Assembly: GCA_036937835.1 (NCBI GenBank)
Contig: CM072863.1
Coordinates: 22,411,501-22,475,500, forward strand
Length of the DNA stretch: 64,000 nucleotides
Direction of reading: 5' to 3'
Source: Pampus argenteus
Taxonomy: Eukaryota; Chordata; Actinopteri; Scombriformes; Stromateidae
Shown one piece after another: positions 24,888-36,700 of this stretch; position 1 is the first letter of the stretch, and the number at the start of each line of letters is the position of its first letter. The notes below the pieces were generated by a model that was not told the DNA's origin, did not search any database, and saw nothing but the letters and a program-made list of their open reading frames with translations. Both the position numbers and the translations under genes were made by a program.

Positions 24888-25368
24888 CTTTATTTTCACT
24901 TGGCACATTTACTATCCACGCATTCATGTGATCTCAGAGTTGCGCTCTCAAGGTACTCAGAATAAACCCTGGTACTGTTGGTTACTGCACACCCCCCCAC
25001 GCACTTCTACACCCACAGCATGCAGATTCCTCCTCGGGAAAAGAAAGAGTTCGTCCACACACGTAAAAAGACCCCCAACCCCCTCCCACTCCAGTTAAAC
25101 CCGCGGAGGAAAAGTCTGACACGAGTAGAAAATAACAGAATTACGCACAAGAATATCAGAACCTCTGTAAAAATAAAAAATAAAAATAAAAAAATGGGAC
25201 GACAAAATTGACTTTATAAAAGAGTATGCAAAAAAATATGTGATTAAAAAGATGAATGCATAATAAGTGAGTACCGGAGAAATATGCTTACCTGCATGAA
25301 ACGGTGATTTCAATCTTTGTCGCAGGTACGGTGGAGTTGAGCGGGTCGAAGTCTCCTATTGTCGCCAT
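8449..25368 (-). CDS. cpne9: copine-9, 5' part (coding exons 1-3, gene runs off the left edge)
   Basis: Copines bind phospholipid membranes in a Ca2+-dependent way through two N-terminal C2 domains and carry a C-terminal vWA-like domain; copine-9 is mainly neuronal (family knowledge). Three minus-strand exons (25368-25292, 15377-15337, 8495-8449) join to 165 nt, exactly 55 codons, in phase. Diagnostic residues are VPATKIEITVSC, then RNLLDMDTFSKSDP, then VVVLYVQG..KEWRE, the start of C2A. LLDxDTFSKSDP fits copine-9 better than copine-5 (LLDKDMFSKSDP), as I recall those proteins, and the mtmr14/lhfpl4 neighbourhood agrees. The start is fixed by an in-frame TAA 6 nt upstream and a good context (A at -3, G at +4). 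Exon 4, expected to begin FGRTEVIDN, was not found in 1-8448, so the remaining ~500 residues must lie outside the window. Introns of 9.9, 6.8 and over 8.4 kb are long beside those of mtmr14. Confidence 0.9.
9565..9668. repeat. (CCTCT)n pentamer array, about 21 copies
   Basis: The 104-bp array is perfect by eye and continues a longer pyrimidine-rich stretch from about 9406. On the minus strand it reads as repeating Glu-Arg-Arg-Gly-Glu, an artefact of the period and not a gene. Confidence 0.95.
9938..9976. repeat. (GT)n microsatellite
   Basis: A GT dinucleotide run with one GC interruption, inside cpne9 intron 2. Confidence 0.9.
11290..11670. mobile_element. dispersed repeat ('TTTGGTCTCCACCA' family)
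   Basis: Motifs in order are GTTTTGGTCTCCACCAACTCC, a segment with CGCTAAATGCTTCACTATG, CCAAAACAATGAGCTGAAAG, GCTGCTGCAGAGTTGT and a TTTTAATTCATTATTAATATA end. The piece at 22150-22180 repeats the CCAAAACAATGAGCTGAAAG motif, and 18735-18800 carries the complement of TTTGGTCTCCACCA plus GCTAAATG. I recognise it as a common teleost repeat; its class is unknown to me. Confidence 0.55.
13705..13730. repeat. (AC)13 microsatellite
   Basis: A perfect AC run in cpne9 intron 2. Confidence 0.95.
14926..14960. repeat. (GT)17 microsatellite
   Basis: A perfect GT run, about 380 bp downstream of cpne9 exon 2 in transcript direction. Confidence 0.95.
15337..15377 (-). CDS. cpne9: cpne9 coding exon 2 (41 nt)
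   Basis: The acceptor is TTTTGCTGCAG|GAAC and the donor is GATCCAG|GTAAGT. It completes Arg-26 and encodes NLLDMDTFSKSDP, including the Asp residues of the C2A Ca2+-binding loop 1. It ends with one base of the next codon. Confidence 0.92.
17160..17190. repeat. (GT)15 microsatellite
   Basis: A perfect GT run in cpne9 intron 1. Confidence 0.95.
18710..18736. repeat. perfect 10-bp inverted repeat, 7-nt loop
   Basis: GGTCTCTAAC, loop ATAAAAA, GTTAGAGACC. It lies at the edge of a fragment of the TTTGGTCTCCACCA repeat family, so it may be a terminus of that element and not a functional hairpin. Confidence 0.85.
18735..18800. mobile_element. reverse-oriented fragment of the TTTGGTCTCCACCA repeat
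   Basis: Contains CATTTAGCAGC and TGGTGGAGACCAAA, the complements of motifs found at 11290-11400 in the same relative order. Borders are approximate. Confidence 0.45.
20457..20488. repeat. (TA)16 microsatellite
   Basis: A perfect TA run preceded by T6 and followed by A-rich sequence. It is palindromic and could extrude a cruciform. Confidence 0.95.
24849..24884. repeat. (GT)18 microsatellite
   Basis: A perfect GT run in cpne9 intron 1, about 400 bp downstream of exon 1 in transcript direction. Confidence 0.95.
25292..25368 (-). CDS. cpne9: cpne9 coding exon 1
   Basis: Encodes 25 residues plus two bases of the next codon (AG). ATG is at 25368-25366. The donor reads ATGCAG|GTAAGC on the minus strand. 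It contains the VPATKIEITVSC stretch that opens the first C2 domain of copines 5 and 9. Confidence 0.9.
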
Positions 25369-25829
25369 ATTTTATTTTATTATTATTTTTTATTTTATTT
25401 ATTTTTTTTAACAAAAATCACTTTTTCTCAATCCTTTAAGTTCACAATTATATCCTAGCACGGATCTCTCTGTGGTTCCATCCAGCCGAGGATGAGACAC
25501 GGAGAGTTAATGGGCGGAATCCGGTAGTAGTTGTTGCTGCTGACGGTCGCTGGAGCGCAGCTGAGGACTTGAGGAGGCATACCTGAAGATGAGGCTTTCA
25601 TTCATGGCGAGATGGGGGAGAGAGGGAGAGAGAGGCGAGAGAGAGAGAGATACACCCGAGCACACGCGGATATAGAAGCTGCCCTGCTCCTTATTTCTCT
25701 CCATCCATCGCCAGGTGGAGGCAGAGACCTCCACAAGTTCTTCTAGCTGTGTCTGGGCGCAACTTGTGGTCTATGTATGAGGGGTGATTAGTGCCGCTGA
25801 GCAGCAGGTGGAGAGGCTCGCTTTAAACG

Positions 25830-26225
25830 ACAAAATACTGTATCGTACTATTACGACTTCTTTGCTGCTTGATATTTTAGATACGCAACATCTGATTATC
25901 TCATAAAATATGATGCATTGTTACATATTAAACATTATGTAAATAATTATAGATATAAATGAGATCCATCTTGACATGATAGAACATAATGGCATAATAG
26001 GCTACATGTTAATGCATCAATATTGATGATCCAGTAATATATATAATAATTTAAACAGTATCCTGTACTTTTACTTCACTTACATAAGTGCATTTTGCTT
26101 CTAAGTTTTTACTTTTCCTGAAGTAGGATTTTAAATGCATGATGTTTATTATTAATGGAGTATTATTTGAGTTCCAGTGTTATTGTTACATTAAGAAAAG
26201 GACAGAATAATTCTTCCACCACTAT
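25830..26225. mobile_element. degenerate hAT-like MITE ('TACTTTTACTT' family)
   Basis: Contains AAAATATGATGCATTGTTA, TTAATGCATCAATATTGATGATCCA, CTGTACTTTTACTTCACTTA and, at the end, TTCTTCCACCACTA. In this order these are hallmarks of a very abundant short non-autonomous element of teleosts that I recall as hAT-derived. No coding capacity. Class assigned from memory; borders are approximate. Confidence 0.6.
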
Positions 26226-26269
26226 TTAAACGCGTTTCAGTGAACTGTGTCTGTTTTCTTCAATCATTG

Positions 26270-26440
26270 TGTGCAGTGGTTGGTACTGAAAATCCACAGT
26301 ATACCCAAGTAGAAGTACAATTACTCCCATAAAGGAATACTCAAGTAGTGAAGTGAGAATGACCATTTGAGAAACCTACTTAAGTGAAAGTAATACTCAA
26401 AGGTCAAAGGTTACGTTACTTTTTGTTTCAATATTTAAGG
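26270..26440. mobile_element. second short hAT-like fragment
   Basis: Starts CAGTGGTTGGTACTGAAAA and contains CAAGTAGAAGTACAATTACT, ATACTCAAGTAGTG and ACTTAAGTGAAAGTAATACTC, the alternating 'CAAGTA/AGTAA' texture of fish hAT-type MITEs. It lies about 45 bp from the first fragment. They could be one element with an internal gap or two insertions. Confidence 0.5.
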
Positions 26441-28109
26441 TGTGTGGGTCACTGCCAAATAATGAAAAACAGCACTTGTTGATAAAACTTATTTAATTTA
26501 GTAGAGCAGGTAGGTTAATCAAACAGATAAGAACAGCCTATACAGTTGAGATATGAACACTCTCCTACTCTCTCTCCATCTATCCTTCTCTCTATTTCCC
26601 CATCAGTCCCAGAGTGGACAAATGACCAATCTAAAAGCCCTTTCAAATTCAGTTGCACTGTATAAAAGTGCTTGTTCGGCTTTGCCTTCAGGCTACCGTA
26701 ATATTACTATAGTAGCAGCGCAACTGGATTTAGAAGGCTAACAGCGCCTGCAGCCGCTCAGGTGAACTCTGAGGTCACCGAGAGACATAAAAAGCTAATG
26801 AGACACTAGATGCAGAGAAAGCACTTCTTTGTGGCATTAATCGCCCCTCCTACGTTTCCATGCGCATTAGTGCATTACACCTCAACAGCTTATCCACATC
26901 CACAAGTGCTGAGAGTAATGTGGGCCCCATCAGCAGCCATTTAATAGGATAAATATTTTATAAATTAATAATTCATTAATCGCTGAAAAATAGAGTTCAC
27001 ACCTCTGAGGCAGCAGGAAGATGTAGCTGATTAATAAAACATGAGCTAACAAGGGAGACAGGGAGATAGTTTCACAACACAAAGTAATGAATTGTGGTAT
27101 TAAAGTTAGGGCAATTCATTAATCTAAATACATTTGAATATGATTTGAATTTTTATCTGAACCATAGTTCTTCCGTTATATAACAACTTTATGTAATCAC
27201 ATTTCACCTGTGTGTTTCAGATGTCTTACCTGCGTTAAGACCTTCAACATCATTCCTTCACATTTAGCTGCTGAACGAAGCAGATTATGTGGTGTAAATA
27301 CTTCATACTTTCACCATCGTTAATAATAATTTAATCAGAAGTATAAATCTATAAATTAAAATTTGAACAATAAAATAAAGTCACAAAAAAAAACACTCGT
27401 TTTTTTTCCTTTATTCACAACTGCCACGTGCTGCTCAGTTCACCTGTATGTGTAGCCTGTCATCTGCCAACAATTAAAAGCAATTAATAACAAAAAAAAA
27501 ATTAAAGACTTAAAAATGCATCAACTATACAAAGATGAAAACCCTTTACACATAGAACATCAGCATGAGTGCAATGCATCATTTTAATAAAAAGAGAGAG
27601 ATTTAAAAATAAAAAATTAATTTGTAAAACAAATAAAACCATATTTCACAATTGAGATAAACTCTGAGGAGGACAAACGGGTGAAGGGAACTCAAGGTAA
27701 AGGATTATTCTTACACTGACCATTTCCAGACGCTTTAAAGAGACAATGTTTCTTTGCATTGTAACTCAGGTGTCCTGTGATTGGCTGCCTATCACCTGCA
27801 GGTAGTCAGTATTAAACAAATAAAACTAATGATTAGAAACCTGGACCGAGTTAGAAAACTGGACAGATTGTTCTATCCTCAGTTTGTTTAGAGGTTATAA
27901 AATTAAACTACTTTTTTTTTTTTTTGACAGTCCATGCAAAGAACTGAGACGCGTGGTCATATGAACCAAAGTTCTTATTCCATCGAGGACATAGCGAATT
28001 AAAACTCACATGACTTAAAACAGTTCCAGCACTCTAGCAAATGTGTTTGTGTGGTAGAAAAAAAGCACAATGTGGCTTAGAATCTCACAAAACACTGAAA
28101 GAATAGTTA

Positions 28110-28545
28110 TGGGAAGTACACTTAGTTCATTTCTCTCCGAGTAGTGAGAAGACCTTTATGTATCTAATGTGTGTGTGTGTGTGTTTAAATATGGAGCTGA
28201 GACAGGATGTGGGTAGCTTAGCTTAGCTTAGCATAAAACCTGAAAGTGGGGGGAAAACAGCTATGGCTTCTTCCAAAGTGAAAAGATACACATACAACAG
28301 GTTTTGTGTTTTGTTTGTTTAGCTCTGACTTAAACAGAAATGTTAAAAATAAAAATAAAAAGTCAGAAGTGTTGGAAGGTAGTTTTTATTTGTTGTTTTT
28401 ACTTTAAGCTAGCCGTTTCCCCCTCTTCCAGTCCGTACGCTAAGCTAGTCCCAGCTCCAGCTCTGTTCTTAACACACAGACATTGTTGACATTTATCTTC
28501 TCATCTTTGCATTTCTCAAAATGAAAAATATATCTCATCTCTTAT
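28110..28545. mobile_element. most complete copy of the 'TTAGCTTAGCATAA' dispersed repeat
   Basis: Shows TAGCTTAGCTTAGCATAAAAC, GGGGGAAAACAGCTA, a GCTAGCCGTTTCC segment, CGTACGCTAAGCTAG, then TTATCTTCTCATCTTTGCA and CTCAAAATG. The first half matches 525-700 and the second half matches 1890-2035. It probably lies beyond the mtmr14 polyadenylation site. Confidence 0.55.
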
Positions 28546-28746
28546 CTTTGAAATGAAGATCTCAGTGTGTCTCGCTCATGTTGGTGTGAGTGATATAGAG
28601 GACGTGTCTGCTCACTAGAATCCGCACCTCATGAGCCTCAACAGGGCTGTCCTAAGACTCACGAGCAACCTTACTGAACACTACCAAAAGAATCTTTCAA
28701 CCAAATGAGTGATAAAGGGGAAACTTAAAAAAAAAAAAAAAAAAGT

Positions 28747-28752
28747 TTTATT
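28747..28752 (-). terminator. mtmr14: candidate mtmr14 polyadenylation signal AATAAA
   Basis: On the minus strand TTTGCAATAAAAC is followed at once by a run of about 20 T, the usual signal plus U-rich downstream arrangement. It would give a 3' UTR of about 1.8 kb. I saw no AATAAA or ATTAAA closer to the stop codon. This is inference; RNA data are needed to place the end. Confidence 0.4.
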
Positions 28753-30525
28753 GCAAAGCTAACACTGCTAATGTGCTACACTCAAAACCTCCATTAACAA
28801 TCCGCTGCAAACCCCTCAAGCTCATAAAACCGTTTAAGAAACAGAAATACACCTGAAACCGAACCAGACACGTAGAGATCTGATCCAGTGTTACTGAAGA
28901 TAAAAATAAAAAAAAAGGCACGACAAAAGGTCCTGAGGTACAGCGGCCATCAAAACCATTTGGCAACACAGATGAGCTAGTTTCAAATCAAATCTCTTAA
29001 CAGAATTCTCTCAAGAAAATTACTTCAAAGTGTGATTCTACCCGAGAGTAGACCAGGTAGAAATGTCTGTACAAGTGTGACCTGAAAGAAGGCGCACATG
29101 TTGTTTGAACAACGTGTGTGTGTGTGTGTGTGTGTGTGGTAATAGCTGGGCGGAAATCTCAGCACTGGCAGGATTCAAGTGGACCTCAGTTCACTGGTCA
29201 CGAGTCCAACAAGATACAACATTGAAAAGGCCTTCGGTTCACAGATTTGCTACCAAAATGCTCAGTGACTCTTGTGCTACCGTGTCAGTGCTACTGAAAA
29301 AAAACGAGAGATCAGCGAATATGGACTGAAGTTAGAGGAAGTGGAGACTTTAGACTGGCAAAGTGAAAGGATATGTTCCTTATGGTTTCTGAAAACTATG
29401 CTGTGGAGCCCTGTAGATGCTTGATGATCAAAGCTTATTTTATAAATGTGAAGAAAGTATCACATAAAACTCAGAAGTTATCTAATTTATGGATAGGTTC
29501 AGAAGTCTGTCTTAATGGAATACTCATATTTCGCATGATTGATAGAGTGGTCACAGTAATCATTTCTACCTTGAAGCAATCCCTTCATCCGCGACTTCAC
29601 AGGAATAAAAATCAACATACAAGATGATCTTTTTCTCTGGTTAAGTATTTCTTGCTGAAACACAGCGGAGGAGCATATCCTAGCAGTCTGCAACACCTGA
29701 CCATAACCTAAAGTGCTTGTGGGTTTATCAAACACTCATTTGCCCCCAACTTGTACAGTCAAGTCAAGGCAAGAAAATGTTATACATAATGTCCAAAAAC
29801 AAATTGACCTCAGAGGGCTTTAAAGTATAGTCGCACTATGCAGGGATGGCTGTCCCACCAGTGGTGACAGGAGACATGATAACAGTGGCCAAATGGCATG
29901 TAAGTACTGTATTAAGACAACTTCTCCCTTATATCTAGACCTTACACCTAAATCCAAAAATAATTCTGTCAGAGTACATCTCAACTTTAACATCCACCTG
30001 AACTAAACGTCTTCTGCTTGGATCAGTAAAGAAAAGTAGCACAAAACAAGAGAACTAGAAACATATAGCTTCCTGTACAAAAAGGAAGGAAAAGAAAAAG
30101 CACAAACAGATTATGGAAGAGCAGAGGAAGGAAGAATTATTTATGTTCTGCCTGTAACAAGTACAGACCCCATGCTGCCAGCCATTTCCATTTCAGCAGC
30201 TAGAAGCCTTCTCACTATCCCTTTTTGATACAGTGGCTGAGAGCACTTCCCTCCCTGAATGTGACAGATGCACGACTCAACATGGAAGATTAACAATCCA
30301 GAGGAAGGTTGGAGCAGCATAAAAAAAAATAAAAATAAAATCCAGGGCGTGTAAGGTTTAAAAACAAAATCAAAGAAGAAAAAAAAACAAAATATAAAAA
30401 GGAAAATTAATGCTTCACCCCTGAATTGAACAGAGATGTTTGGCACGGTATCGTAGTGAGTCCAGACATGGATGGAAGCAGAAGGAGGGTCTGAGGTCAC
30501 ATTGAGAGGGGGGGTGGGGGTGGGG

Positions 30526-30706
30526 TCAGACAATGGCGTTGGTGCCTCGGAGGCCAACCCCACGCGCAAACTGCTCCAGCAGACCAGAGATGGCGCCGGA
30601 AGGGCTGGGCGCCGAGGACTTGAGGCCCACGGTGGAGCTGTAGGCCGCCAGGAAGACTTCCCGCACCGCCTCCAGACGGGCTTGACGCTCTGAGGGGAAA
30701 GGACAC
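30526..30706 (-). CDS. mtmr14: mtmr14 coding exon 19 (last) with stop
   Basis: Residues 596-655 and TGA. Contains RQARLEAVREVFLAAYSSTV and GAISGLLEQFARGVGLRG, the most conserved piece of the C-terminus. The acceptor CTCCTCAG|G is the only one nearby that keeps the phase of exon 18; an AG 17 nt inside would break it. Confidence 0.93.
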
Positions 30707-33700
30707 CTGAGGAGGAGAGAGGAAAGAGGAAGCAAGAGGGAAGATGAGAAGAAAAAAAGGTTATTGAGGGAAATCCTCTTTTAATGAATGACACATGCAG
30801 AGGCAGTTTGTGACCCGAGTGGAGTCGATCCAAACATCTCACAGCTCACACTGTCATGACCACCATCCCTCTGCTTCACTTCCATCCTCCCCCCATTACA
30901 AAGATGGATAGATGTTATTTTCCTTTTTCCACTGTAAGTGATGCTGGCAGGACACACTCGATTTGCCACGCAGATCAAACAGAAATTAAAATGTGTCCCC
31001 TGCTGGAAGCGGAGAGTAGGAGGATGAGTCAGAGGGAGAACCCGGAGGAAAAATCAGAAAAATTCATCTCCCTTGATTCTCCTCATCTATCACTCGGTTC
31101 AGTGGGAGGCGGAGAGCAGCTGAATAGATTGGAAATGTGCTGCGTGTACTACATAAAAAAAGATGGTAAGCAATAATGCTACTAAAAATACTACTCTATT
31201 GGAAGTTTATTTGGTCACTTGATTGTCATGACATGCTATATGATGTCAAAATGACATGAAATTGAAATGTTTTCTTCCTGATGTATGATTCATGTATACA
31301 CATCTATGACCAGGTACTGTTTGAACATCTACAGTTTTGTAACCGTTTATTTTAAGTCGCCTTGTTTATCATTCATACGTAGCAAACAAACATTTATTCA
31401 TAACACTATAATACTTGTAATTGGCCATAAGCAGATATTGGTGTTTATTACTGTGTATCATAAGTGGAGGCAGCTGTAAAAAACTGATTGTGAATGACAA
31501 TATTATAAAAACACAGTTGTAATAATATAAAATATGTCTTCATAGGAGAAGTTGCTTATATCTGATTAGAGAATCACTTTACAGTATGTGATAAACCGTT
31601 TAGTAACTGTTCATGCTTAGAAATGTTAAATATGGGGACTGAAAGTAAAGTGTTACCACATTGAAACTCAAAAACAACTGAATGTTAACCTGGTGAATGC
31701 AAACAAAAAAAAAAGCAAAATAAAAAAAAGGAATAAAATAATGATTCTCTCTATATTTTTTGCATGTGTGTTGACCAAAAAAAGAAAAAAACATCAAAGA
31801 CAGGCTGCACGCCGCCAACAGCGAGCTGGACACAGATAGTCTTTATAATCAACTAGCACACATCCTTACAGATCACGATCATCCACCAGTGTCCAATACA
31901 AACATCATCCAGTGTCAACCACCTGTAACAGACAGGGCTGCAACTAATGATTCTTCCTATTATCAATTAATCTACTGCTACTGTTTTATCTGTATTAAGT
32001 CAGACCAACAAACATTTTGCTCACATGTGGAAAAAGATAATGTTTGGTATTCTGCAAGTATTCTTTTATTCATTTTCTGTTGGTCCATTAATCAAATAAT
32101 GGACTCTTATAGTTGCATCACAAGCACTTCTGTATCAAAACGATATTTTGCTTACCGAGATCTCAGCTGTAAAACCCGTCAACCTGTTGCTAACGAGGCT
32201 GCAGTGAAACATGTGAATTCATGTTCTATAACAGCACAGACATGAACAAAACCACTGCTGTGAAATTTAGTTGTTGGCCACAGACATATTAATTCAAAGT
32301 AACATTCTTGTCATGTGATATTGAGGCGATGCAACTTTTTTCATCATGTCTTCATCAATAATGAAACATAACTGTTACTCAGCTTCTTTTCTCTTCATGA
32401 CTTTAGAAAAGAAATGAGTCGAACAAGTGTAGAGATAAACAGTCATTACATCGGGTATTTATTATGCAGAGTTAATTTAAGTTTGGGTAGTAGACGGTGG
32501 ATACTTACATTCGTCCACTGGGTCCTTCATCCTGAAAGCTGAAGGGCAGAGGGGAGTCGTAGGCAGCAGCGACAGCGGACGAGGTGGAGGAGGCTGAAGC
32601 CAGAGGTGGAGGAAAGTGAGAGGGGTCATGGATGCTGCCACAACCTGAAACTATCTGCCAACTCCCGTACTCTGTAGAGAGGGAGGACCCCGACCGAGTG
32701 TAGTCTGCTGCTAACCTGAGAGACACACGACAAATATTACAGGAAGAGCAAGTGATACAAAAAAAAGACCGAGCATCCGATTATAACATAAGTGTTCCTC
32801 ACTTAATTTAATCCGTCAGATTTGACTATTGGTCTCTGACAAACTGAAATCAAGAAAATCCATATATCTATGGTTGCTTATTTCTTTATCCAAAACACAT
32901 AAAATAAGACTGCCAGTATCTCTCTCTGCGATCTCAAAATATTCTTCAAATATTCAGCTCATGTGCAGACTGAAGGACAGATTCACTGCAGATTTTTTAT
33001 TTTTATTTTATTTTTATTTTTTTTTCTGCCTGTCCTGTGTGTTTTCAGCGTGCGTCTCACTCTTCATTGCATATGCATTAAAGGGAAGATCGCGCAAATA
33101 ATAAGTAGTGACAACTCAGGCCGATTATGTATTCTGCTGGATTCACTACACAATTCACACACTGTCGATTTTACAGATAAAATCTGTGCAGTGGTGCAGA
33201 TGGGATTTAACACAAACCACGAGGACAGTAGCAGCGGGGGAAGAAACATGCATTAAATATAAAGATATTATATATGAGCAAAACCTGATTATTTGAATAA
33301 ATAAAAATGAATAAATGAGGCTGTATGCTGACATCTGCAAGTGTGTGTTTGTGCTTTAAAGCCACCACTACACACTGAACAATATTACATTAACCCTTAA
33401 GAACGTTTTAACACCGTATTCTTTTTATATATCTGTACTAAAATAATACCATTATAGTTGATACTACACCACAGGGGATGGAATTCTCTCTTAACACAGT
33501 CTGTGGAAGCAGAGCACTCACCGTCTCCCAGGAACAGCCAACGGGCTGCTGCCAGTGCGTGTGACGGCGTGCTCTGATTGGTTGGAGGAAGAGGAGCTGG
33601 AAGACCTGGCCTCACTGAGCGGATGGGAAAGGTGTTCCTCCAGAGGGTTTTGTTTATTCCATACGACCATCTGAGGAGATGAGGTGGTGCCTTTCCTCCT

Positions 33701-36700
33701 GAGGAGAGAGAATTCATCAGCATCCAGCTCAGAGTCACGTAGCAACAGCTTGTGATGTTTACCAAATGATGCTAATGATGAAATAAAATTAAAAAAAAAC
33801 CAGCTTTGTTTTAACTGAAGTTTATTTGAATGGACTTGATACATAAATTACTGATATATCCCACATTAACCTGTTTTATTTTTATTTCACTGAATCAGTC
33901 AAACTCTGAGGCTAAGAAACGTCAGCGCTGCGCTGGCAGATTTTGTAACACAAACAGTGTGTTTCTGATGAGGTTAGTTTTGTCCATTTATAAAAATGAA
34001 AACACATGTGGGATTGCAAAGCATCCAACAATAACTGCAACTCAAAATGATTGTCATAGCAAATTCTGACAGGTTTTCTTTGCAAATGGAAAGACCGGCA
34101 GTACAAGGGAAGCTGAAGCTGTGATTTATGATGCAAATCACATTTCTTTCCATTTCAAATTGCTGCTCTTTGTCATAATAATTTTGGGTTGCGTTATTGT
34201 TGGATTTGGTTTACAATCCCACATTTCTTTGCCTTTTTCTTGTTTTGATTTTCTTTCTTTGAGAAACAAAATTTACCCCATAATTACTGCTGTTAACCTT
34301 ACAATCATGGAGGCTGAGGACAACATGCCTACTCGCTATGTCCCCTAAACCCTCACAGTCTTTATTTGATATCATCTGTGTCACCACTGACAGAGTGCCA
34401 GAGTGATGTGGACGGAGACATTTCTGTGGTCAGTAACATGTGAAGCTGATATTTCAGACTTTAATAAACTACAGTTTGTCATCTGCTCCCCGTTAACATG
34501 TACAACAGTTCTGTTGGACCACATCAACATATTTAGAAGTATACACTGAAAACACCATCATGTCACTATGAGACAAACAAGAACATATTGCTGGTTGGTG
34601 GTGACGTGTGTATATGTTTACCAGCCAAATCCTTCTATGTTTGATTCATTTAGTTGTTTCCAGTATGAAATTCCATCACCGTTTTAATGTCACAATGCAT
34701 GGCAGCAGTTTTTTTTATCTTTAGTCACAGTGAACACGAGGTTAACAGTAGAAACAATGCATTCATGTTACAAAGTAATCCACCACCAATGTGCACTTGC
34801 AGATATTTCACCGGAACATTAAACGCCACATCCCCCACAGCCTGCAGGTCCATCAGAGTGGACGTTGGAAGCGGGTTATTGATTGTTGCTCTGATAACTT
34901 TCCAAAAATTAGATTTCCTGGTGTGTATTTGATCATCTCACATTTACCTGAAGTAACGCAAAACACAGTCCCTTGTGTTTTGTTTTTTTTTAAAGCACCA
35001 AAAATCTATTTAATATAAGAAGTGAATCTCTGAACATTTGGAGTCCATGTGTTTGTACTGACCAGCTGGAGGCCTGGGGATGGCCGGAGAACACGTCCAC
35101 AGTGTCGTTGGTGAGGCTGGAGGCCGCGCCCACCTCCTCAGTGATGAGGGAAAACTCACTGCTCAGACTGGTCACACTGCCACGATCCTTTGACTCTGAA
35201 GACACACACACACACACACACACAGGCACACGCACAGTTTCACAGTTTGAGTTCCTAACTCAATATTTCACACTGTGCCAGGAGGAAACACAGTAGCCTG
35301 TTACTTTCAAATCTAAAATCTGAATGAATTTCAGTTCCATCTCTCCTATAATAGCTGACTGTGCATAGTAGCAGGTGGAACATCAATCACTGAATCGTTT
35401 TGGGCGACAATGCGTTGAGCACCATGACTAAACACTGGTCACCCATCACTACAGCATAAACTTGAGTAAGAGGAGCTCATAAGCAGGGAATTATGCCTGT
35501 CAGACCGATTACCTGTGACATAAAGCAGCATACTGGTGCTAACAGAAGACTTTGCTGAAGGTTAAAAGCCTGAAGACAAGGTTTGTGACGCAAGATGTTT
35601 TGAATTGGAGCAATGAAAGCGCCGTGTTATCACTCAGAGTCTCTTTGCTCCGTTTGTGCCTCAGCACTGTCTGTGCTCACAGCGTTCAGGCCCTTTGCTA
35701 TTCCACATTGCATCAGAGCAGAGGCACGCGGCAGGAGCTCCCACCGCTGCCACAAATACGTCACCAAAACTCGACATTAAAAGCATGACACTTTTGTTTT
35801 TAACACATGTTAACAGGACAAGTTATTAGTTATTTACACCATATTATTATATATAGTATGTGTATCCTTATGTATCCCAGATAATTCTTTAAATTCTATT
35901 TAGCATTGACAAAATAGCAAAACTCTTTAGAAACCAGACCAAAAAGTCCAAATGTTTTTTCCTTTTTGCAGGAGATTCTTTCGTCCAGTCTTCTTTTTTT
36001 CATAAAATTGTAGTTATTATTATAATCGACAAATATAAATACAACTAAAGTACATTCATTAGTGTTTTAAGTGTGAAAGCTTTCTAGGACTGTGAGGATG
36101 GAGGAATACATGAGAATCACTGACTTACTTAACTGGCAGAGATCGTCCACAGTGAAATCACTGTCTTTGAAGTGGGAGTTCTTCCTTCTGAAAGAAGAAG
36201 TAAAAGATATGATGAAATAACATCAGAGATCACGAGAAGAGAAAGAATACTGGATAGATTCACTCAGTGGGAATGTGTCTACGGAAGCAGGTTATTCACC
36301 GTATTAGAGTTAGATATTTACTCTGTGGGTAAAAACATCTGGCACTAGAGAGCAAAAGAGCATATATGAACATAATAACATGAATCATGATAAATAAAGA
36401 ACACACCTCTGTTTCCTAACAGCAGAGAACTTCTCTGAGACAATGTGCTTCAAAAAATTGAAGCAAAAAAAGAAAATCTGAGAGAGAGAGAAAAAAACAT
36501 TTTTGATGAGATGAAAACACAGCAATCAAACATATTAAACACATGTCCATTCACACAGAAATTAAAGTCACACAACCCGATCTGGGTGATTAAACCTGAA
36601 AAACCTCCGAAAGGCTAAAGAGAAATCTTCAGTCTCAAAACTAACATTTTTTTATTGCAGGAAATGTGTTTTTTATGCAACCTTAAATTCAATTAAAACA

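Larger units (their letters stand above)
15378..25291 (-). other. cpne9: cpne9 intron 1
   Basis: Non-coding, 9.9 kb. It has (GT)n at 17160 and 24849, (CA)n at 19351, (TA)16 at 20457, an A/T-only stretch around 21000-21115, a perfect 10-bp hairpin at 18710-18736, and fragments of a repeat family shared with 11290-11670 near 18735-18800 and 22150-22180. No gene recognised. Confidence 0.8.
25369..30525. other. cpne9 upstream region and mtmr14 3' UTR
   Basis: The left part is the cpne9 5' UTR and promoter side. It has an A/T-only leader next to the ATG, a GA-rich block near 25615-25650, two hAT-like repeat fragments at 25830-26440, and a TAAT-rich, repeat-free patch at 26740-27060. The middle has a dispersed repeat at 28110-28545. 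The right part should be the mtmr14 3' UTR, from the stop at 30526 down to perhaps 28747. No other gene recognised. Confidence 0.7.

Noticed and set aside
30673..30689. Alternative acceptor TTTCCCCTCAG inside mtmr14 exon 19
   Set aside because: It would break the phase carried over from exon 18 and remove conserved residues; the upstream CTCCTCAG keeps the frame.
30141..30842. 233-codon minus-strand open frame overlapping mtmr14 exon 19
   Set aside because: It is a shadow in another frame of the last exon and 3' UTR. The exon with the conserved C-terminus uses a different frame that joins exon 18 in phase.
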